Part shown: positions 21,531 to 25,407 of the stretch, in pieces
How positions within the stretch are numbered: the stretch's first letter is position 1
How the letters are laid out: each line of letters starts with the position of its first letter
Origin: Proteobacteria bacterium UBA6729
Lineage (GTDB): Bacteria > Pseudomonadota > Gammaproteobacteria > Porifericomitales > Porifericomitaceae
Direction: 5' to 3'
DNA: 25,407 nt
Assembly: GCA_002454015.1 (NCBI GenBank)
Contig: DKIB01000007.1
Coordinates: forward strand, 301-25,707
Notes under the pieces: model-generated
The model's database searches: none
What the model saw: only the letters and a program-made list of their open reading frames with translations
Told to the model about the DNA's origin: nothing
Position numbers and translations under genes: made by a program

Positions 21531-22633
21531 CGCGATACCCTCCCGCGGGGTCGGGGTGCCGTGATCGGCGGTGTATTCTGGGACGGGGCGGACGTAGCCT
21601 GCGGCTGCCCCGCCGCCGATCCACTCCCCCCGTCGCCGCCCAGCAGACGATCCACCGGCAGATAGATCAGTTGATTGCCCTCCGGCGCATCCAGCAGCAC
21701 CTTGCTGGTGCTCGACAACAGTGTCTCCATGGCATCCAGATACAGGCGCTGGCGAGTAATGGCCGGGGCCTCATGGTACTCCAGCAACAGCTGTTCAAAC
21801 CGGCCCGCCTCACCCTCGGCACGCGCCACCACCCGCGCCTTGTAGGCGTTGGCCTCTTCCAGTATCCGGGCCGCCTCACCGCGTGCCCTCGGCAATACAT
21901 CGTTGCGATAGGCCTCAGCCTCATTGATGAGCCGCTGACGATCCTCACGGGCCGTGGTCACATCATCAAAGGAAGCCTTGACCTGCTCCGGCGGTTGTGC
22001 CGACTGCATCTCCACCCCGACCACCAGGAACCCGGACTGATAGTCTTCCAGGGTGCGCTGGATGAGTACCTGCTGCCCGTCGGCGATCGCGCTGCGCCCC
22101 TCCGTCAGCACCAGATCCAGTTTGCTCTTGCCGATCACGGCACGCACGGCACTCTCGGTGGCCTGACGCAGGGTGGCTTCGGGATCGGCCACATTGAACA
22201 GATAACGCTCCAGATCACCGATGCGATATTGCACAGCGACCTGCACCTTGACGATGTTCTCATCCTGCGTCAGCATGGAATCCTCATGTGCAAAGGTGTG
22301 CACCAACTGCACATTGCGCTTGTAGATACGCTCAATGGGACGTGGCAGGCGCACATTCAGCCCCGGCTGCAGGGTGGCCACATGCTTGCCAAAGCGCAGC
22401 ACCACACCCCGCTCCTGCTCATCAACGAGATGGAACATGTCATAGAGCACAACCACCCCGCCGACCAGCAACAGTATCCAGACCCAAGGCACCGGTCTCT
22501 GCTCGCTACCCTTGTCCGATTTGCCCTCGGGGCCGGTGAACCAGCTCAGCAGACGACGCAGCAGTTCATCGAGATCCGGTGGCCCGCCGGACTGCGACGG
22601 CCCGCGACCGTTAGATGTTTCTTTCCAGCTCAT
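21527..22633 (-). CDS. hflK: FtsH protease activity modulator HflK
   Basis: Partner of HflC in the inner-membrane HflKC complex. The 368-residue product has a glycine/proline-rich cytoplasmic N-terminus (MSWKETSNGRGPSQSGGPPDLDELLRRL), one membrane segment (about 48-65, VPWVWILLLVGGVVVLYD), the SPFH domain (EQERGVVLRFGKHVATLQPGLN, RNVQLVHTFAHEDSMLTQDENIVKV) and a long coiled coil (EDRQRLINEAEAYRNDVLPRARGEAARILEEANAYKARVVARAEGEA, here written across two helices). A low-complexity Gly/Pro/Ser C-terminal tail ends the protein. ATG 22633 has an excellent GGAGGAG 6 nt upstream. The start lies 23 bp inside the end of hflX. Confidence 0.96.
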   Translation of the reverse strand: MSWKETSNGRGPSQSGGPPDLDELLRRLLSWFTGPEGKSDKGSEQRPVPWVWILLLVGGVVVLYDMFHLVDEQERGVVLRFGKHVATLQPGLNVRLPRPIERIYKRNVQLVHTFAHEDSMLTQDENIVKVQVAVQYRIGDLERYLFNVADPEATLRQATESAVRAVIGKSKLDLVLTEGRSAIADGQQVLIQRTLEDYQSGFLVVGVEMQSAQPPEQVKASFDDVTTAREDRQRLINEAEAYRNDVLPRARGEAARILEEANAYKARVVARAEGEAGRFEQLLLEYHEAPAITRQRLYLDAMETLLSSTSKVLLDAPEGNQLIYLPVDRLLGGDGGSGSAAGQPQATSAPSQNTPPITAPRPRGRVSR

Positions 22634-23753
22634 TACATTCTCCTCCGGCAGGCACCACAGGCGCCGACCGAGGTGCCATTGTACCCCAATCGCCCCGGGG
22701 ATTCCACAGCTGGCTGAGCACACGCTCCGCCAGCGCCGGAAGACCCGCCCCGGTGGTCGCCGAGATATGCACCTGCCCCGGCATGCCTCCAGGTACCGCC
22801 CCCGCCACGCGGTCGATCTTGTTATAGACCCGTATACAGGGCACCTGCCCGGCCCCGATCTCGCTGATGACCTGTTCTACCTGGCAGATCCGCGCATGGT
22901 AATCCGGGTCGGCACGATCCACCACATGCAGCAGCAGATTCGCATAACGGGCCTCATCCAGCGTGGCACTGAAGGCGGCCACCAGCTCATGCGGCAAGCG
23001 GTCCAGAAACCCAACCGTATCGGTCAGCAACAGAAAACGATCATCGTTGGCAGGCGTATAGCGACGCATGCTTGCATCCAGCGTCACAAAGGGCTTGTCG
23101 GCCACGGCCTTGGCGGCACCCGTGAGACGATTGAACAACGCGGTCTTGCCTGCATTGGTATAGCCCACCAGGGCAACGATGGGGGTGCGATTGCGCTGCC
23201 GGGCACGCCGCTGCTCACTGTAGCGTACCCGCACCTTGTCCAGGCGGGCCTGCAGCACGCGGATACGCTTGTTGAGCAGGCGGCGGTCCAGCTCCAGCTG
23301 CGCCTCACCCGGTCCACCCCGCAGATTGATGCCGCCACGTTGCCGTTCCAGATGGGTCCAGCCCCGCACCAGCCGGGTGGACAGGTAGCGCAGGCGCGCC
23401 AGCTCCACCTGCAACTTGCCCTCGTAGCTGCGCGCCCTGAGGGCAAAGATACGCAGGATCAGGGCGGTACGATCCAGCACCGTGCAGCGTAGCCGCTGCG
23501 CCAGATTGCGCTCCTGCACCGGACTCAGTGCATAGTCAAACACCGCCCACGCACTGCCCGTCTCCAGCACCCGCGCGTGGATCTCCTGCAATTTGCCCTG
23601 ACCCACAAAATGCCTGGCCTCGGGAACGCGCCGCCGGTGCTCCACCGCCGCCACGGGCCACAGCCCGGCAGCCCGCACCAGGCCATGCATCTCCTCCCGA
23701 CCCCCGGCACGCCATCCGCCCACCAGCACGGCATGAGTGCTCCTTGGCGGCAT
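22611..23753 (-). CDS. hflX: Ribosome-associated GTPase HflX
   Basis: GTPase that splits stalled or stressed ribosomes in E. coli. The 380-residue protein has the HflX N-terminal domain (about 1-185), including GQGKLQEIHARV, FDYALSPVQERNLAQRL, TVLDRTALILRIFALRA and the glycine-rich RGGINLRGGPGEAQLELDRR. A Ras-like GTPase domain follows: G1 GYTNAGKTALFNRLTG (197-212; Thr replaces the more common Ser), G3 DTVGFLDRLPHELVAAFSATLDEA (245-268) and G4 NKID (311-314). ATG 23753 is 8 bp after hfq. There is no clear Shine-Dalgarno, so coupling from hfq is likely. The C-terminal tail overlaps hflK. Confidence 0.96.
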   Translation of the reverse strand: MPPRSTHAVLVGGWRAGGREEMHGLVRAAGLWPVAAVEHRRRVPEARHFVGQGKLQEIHARVLETGSAWAVFDYALSPVQERNLAQRLRCTVLDRTALILRIFALRARSYEGKLQVELARLRYLSTRLVRGWTHLERQRGGINLRGGPGEAQLELDRRLLNKRIRVLQARLDKVRVRYSEQRRARQRNRTPIVALVGYTNAGKTALFNRLTGAAKAVADKPFVTLDASMRRYTPANDDRFLLLTDTVGFLDRLPHELVAAFSATLDEARYANLLLHVVDRADPDYHARICQVEQVISEIGAGQVPCIRVYNKIDRVAGAVPGGMPGQVHISATTGAGLPALAERVLSQLWNPRGDWGTMAPRSAPVVPAGGECNELERNI

Positions 23754-23761
23754 GACGCTAA

Positions 23762-24016
23762 TCAGAGACCCCTGTCGTCATGCTCTTTGTCATCGTCACG
23801 CAACAACCGCACATCACGCACCGGCACAATGGTAGACACGGCGTGCTTGTAGATCATCTGACTGACCGAATTCTTCAGCAGGATCACAAACTGATCAAAC
23901 GAATCGATCAAGCCTTGCAACTTGATCCCATTAACCAGGTATATCGACACCGGTACCCGCTCCCTGCGCAAGGCATTCAAAAATGGTTCTTGCAACACTT
24001 GCCCCTTATCGCTCAT
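23762..24016 (-). CDS. hfq: RNA chaperone Hfq
   Basis: Hexameric Sm-like protein that pairs small RNAs with target mRNAs. At 84 residues it is shorter than E. coli Hfq (102), with an intact Sm core: [31 protein letters not shown] (Sm1, with the proximal-face Gln8 and rim arginines RRER), [12 protein letters not shown], and Sm2 [10 protein letters not shown]. The C-terminal tail is short and acidic ([14 protein letters not shown]). ATG 24016 is preceded by a G-rich Shine-Dalgarno (GGGGG, 7-nt spacing). It sits in the canonical miaA-hfq-hflX order, after a 112-bp gap with a promoter candidate. Confidence 0.98.
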   Translation of the reverse strand: MSDKGQVLQEPFLNALRRERVPVSIYLVNGIKLQGLIDSFDQFVILLKNSVSQMIYKHAVSTIVPVRDVRLLRDDDKEHDDRGL

Positions 24017-24108
24017 AAGCTATCCCCCCATCATCCCGGACTGTACTCTTTTGATTAACCAGCCGCCGTCATCAGAAGCCCGGCATACGACCAGTTAGTG
24101 ATACCGGG

Positions 24109-24138
24109 ATTATATCCCAACTCCCCATTTATCGGTAA
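24109..24138 (-). promoter_or_regulatory. Candidate hfq promoter with palindromic -10
   Basis: On the minus strand TTACCG (24133-24138), 18 bp and a perfect TATAAT (24109-24114) precede hfq; the -35 lies just inside miaA next to its stop codon. The -10 is the centre of a perfect palindrome GGGAT-ATA-ATCCC (24106-24118). The predicted leader is about 85 nt and contains a CCCGG/CCGGG-based stem. hfq is known to have promoters in miaA in E. coli; the present site is a consensus-based guess. Confidence 0.5.
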
Positions 24139-25055
24139 CCCCTCTCAGCCAGATGGCGCAGCACCTGCTCGCGGGTCTGCTGCCAGGGCGCCCCGCTATC
24201 AAACCACGGCACGTCGGGCCGGGCACGCAGCCAGGTGAGCTGGCGCCGCGCCAGGCCACGGGTGGCGGCCAGCACCCCGTCGATCATCGCACGCCGGCTC
24301 CATGCCCCGGACAGGTAACACAGCACCTGTTTGTAGCCAACCAGGCGGGAGGCCGGGCAATGGGCAGGCAGCCGCAGACCGCGCACCTCCTCGACCAGCC
24401 CCCGCCGCAACATCCCCTGCAAACGCACCTCAATACGACGGTGCAGCAGCGCCCGGTCCACCGGGGCCAGCACCAGCCGCACCGCATGCTGCAGCAGCGG
24501 CGTGGGCCGATTGCGACTCCAGCAGTCACTGAGCGGACGGCCACACAGTTCCCAGACCTCCAGGGCCCGCTGGATGCGGGTAGCATCATGCGGATGGATG
24601 CGACGGGCCGCCGCCGGGTCCACCCCGGCCAAACGGCGGTGCAGGGCGGGCCAACCCACCCGGACCGCCTCCTCATCCAGCCGTGCCCGCAGGACAGGGT
24701 CTGCGGAAGGCAGGGGACTCAGACCGCGGTCCAGCACCCGAAAGTACAGACCACTGCCCCCCACCAGCAGGGGGATACGACCCGCAGCCTGTATCGCCGC
24801 CAGGGCCCGCCGGGCATCCTCCCGGAAGCGCCCGACCGAGTAGGCCTCCTGCGGATCGCAGATATCGATCAGATGATGCGGGACGGCACGCAACACCTCC
24901 GGCCCCGGCTTGGCAGTACCGATATCCAGCCCGCGGTACACCAGCGCCGAATCCACACTGATGATCTCACAGGGCAGGTGCTCGCACAGTTCCAGGGCCA
25001 GACGGGTCTTGCCCGCAGCAGTAGGCCCCATCAGACAGAGGATCGGCAGGGGCAT
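24129..25055 (-). CDS. miaA: tRNA dimethylallyltransferase
   Basis: Adds a dimethylallyl group to A37 of tRNAs that read codons starting with U, the first step to ms2i6A. The 308-residue protein has the P-loop GPTAAGKT (10-17), ISVDSALVYRGLDIGTAKP (the catalytic/DMAPP region with the conserved Asp), PHHLIDICDPQEAYS, VGGSGLYFRVL (often VGGTMLYF), and the tRNA-binding HDATRIQRALEV, RLVGYKQ (usually VGYRQ) and ATRGLARRQLTWLR. ATG 25055 lies 25 bp inside the end of mutL. The long 112-bp gap to hfq is the only real spacer in this cluster. Confidence 0.96.
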   Translation of the reverse strand: MPLPILCLMGPTAAGKTRLALELCEHLPCEIISVDSALVYRGLDIGTAKPGPEVLRAVPHHLIDICDPQEAYSVGRFREDARRALAAIQAAGRIPLLVGGSGLYFRVLDRGLSPLPSADPVLRARLDEEAVRVGWPALHRRLAGVDPAAARRIHPHDATRIQRALEVWELCGRPLSDCWSRNRPTPLLQHAVRLVLAPVDRALLHRRIEVRLQGMLRRGLVEEVRGLRLPAHCPASRLVGYKQVLCYLSGAWSRRAMIDGVLAATRGLARRQLTWLRARPDVPWFDSGAPWQQTREQVLRHLAERGYR

Positions 25056-25407
25056 GAACCCGCCAGCAAGCGCTCCAGATCCTCAGCCGCCAGCTTGCGT
25101 ACGACGCCCTCCGTACTGACCTCCAGCCGCTCCAGATCCGTCAGCCGACGTTGTATACATACCGCCGACTCGGCATGGGGCAGCGGCCCCAGTGCAGCAG
25201 CCAGAGAGCCCTCCAGCCCGGCAAACACCGCGGGCCAGTTCCACACATCAGAGTCACGCAACCACTCCGGCCACTCCTGGATCACCAGTTCCCTGCCATC
25301 CAGCAGCAAACGAAAGCCCGCGGCCAGCCACTCCCGCCGATGCGCCTCAAAGCCCGCCACCCCGGCGGCATCCAGCCGTACCCGCAGTGGCACCAGCAGC
25401 CGCGTGG
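25031..25407 (-). CDS. mutL: DNA mismatch repair protein MutL (C-terminal part)
   Basis: Only the last ~125 codons are in the window; the frame is open to the right edge. The visible part begins TRLLVPLRVRLDAAGVAGFE, matching the start of the MutL C-terminal dimerisation domain (E. coli: 'QPLLIPLRLKVSAEEK'). It continues through WLAAGFRLLLDGRELVIQEWP to a last helical segment GVVRKLAAEDLERLLAG. The 'CPHGRP' motif of endonuclease-type MutL is absent, as in E. coli MutL; the DQHAxxE motif would lie outside the window. Identity is supported by position before miaA, as in most Gammaproteobacteria. The extreme C-terminus is short and ends in the miaA overlap. Confidence 0.85.
   Translation of the reverse strand, partial: TRLLVPLRVRLDAAGVAGFEAHRREWLAAGFRLLLDGRELVIQEWPEWLRDSDVWNWPAVFAGLEGSLAAALGPLPHAESAVCIQRRLTDLERLEVSTEGVVRKLAAEDLERLLAGSCPCRSSV

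Noticed and set aside
22512..23492. Plus-strand frame opposite hflX and hflK
   Set aside because: Both opposite-strand genes are certain; the translated shadow resembles no family.
1..25407. Frequent CTGCAG/CCTGCAGG words as a possible uptake or repeat signal
   Set aside because: They mostly coincide with Leu-Gln codon pairs in GC-rich genes on the minus strand and show no regular spacing or intergenic clustering.

Overview
The window is a gene-dense, GC-rich stretch of a gammaproteobacterial chromosome, made almost entirely of housekeeping genes. The gene orders mutL-miaA-hfq-hflX-hflK-hflC-hisZ and gyrA-serC-pheA-hisC-tyrA-aroA-cmk-rpsA-ihfB-lapB-pyrF are hallmarks of Gammaproteobacteria. 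They point to a Pseudomonas- or Chromatiales-like lineage rather than Enterobacterales. Genus assignment is not possible by eye. I see no tRNA, rRNA, CRISPR array, insertion sequence, prophage or intrinsic terminator with a T-run.

Positions 1-18,689 are one unbroken run of 16 genes on the minus strand. In transcription order these are: a DUF192 protein and a SAM methyltransferase; gyrA; the serine/aromatic block serC-pheA-hisC-tyrA-aroA; cmk-rpsA-ihfB; then lapB-pyrF-mfd-csiV; and a purine-salvage pair (hypoxanthine phosphoribosyltransferase and the start of a methylthioinosine/methylthioadenosine-type nucleoside phosphorylase). Most junctions overlap by 1-16 bp, often as ATGA, GTGA or TGATG, which suggests extensive translational coupling. 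The only gaps above 30 bp between gyrA and the left edge are the leaders of rpsA (58 bp) and ihfB (74 bp), and both hold inverted repeats. A strong extended -10 promoter for gyrA is embedded in the stop codon of the methyltransferase gene.

Positions 18,690-18,941 are a divergent intergenic region with two GC-rich hairpins and promoter-like elements. It serves the leftward DUF192 gene and the only rightward gene in the window, an exported MxaD-like SRPBCC protein (18,942-19,451). That gene ends exactly where the convergent hisZ ends, with no spacer.

Positions 19,452-25,407 hold, again on the minus strand, mutL (C-terminal part), miaA, hfq, hflX, hflK, hflC and hisZ. They cover mismatch repair, tRNA i6A37 modification, the RNA chaperone, a ribosome-associated GTPase, the FtsH-modulating membrane complex and the histidine pathway regulatory subunit. 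purA, which often follows hisZ, is not here.

I found no clearly new defence or mobile system. The items most worth checking are the orphan MxaD-like gene, the rpsA leader with alternative pairings next to its Shine-Dalgarno, the promoter within the stop codon before gyrA, the absence of lapA next to lapB, and the MTIP-type phosphorylase/HPT pairing.
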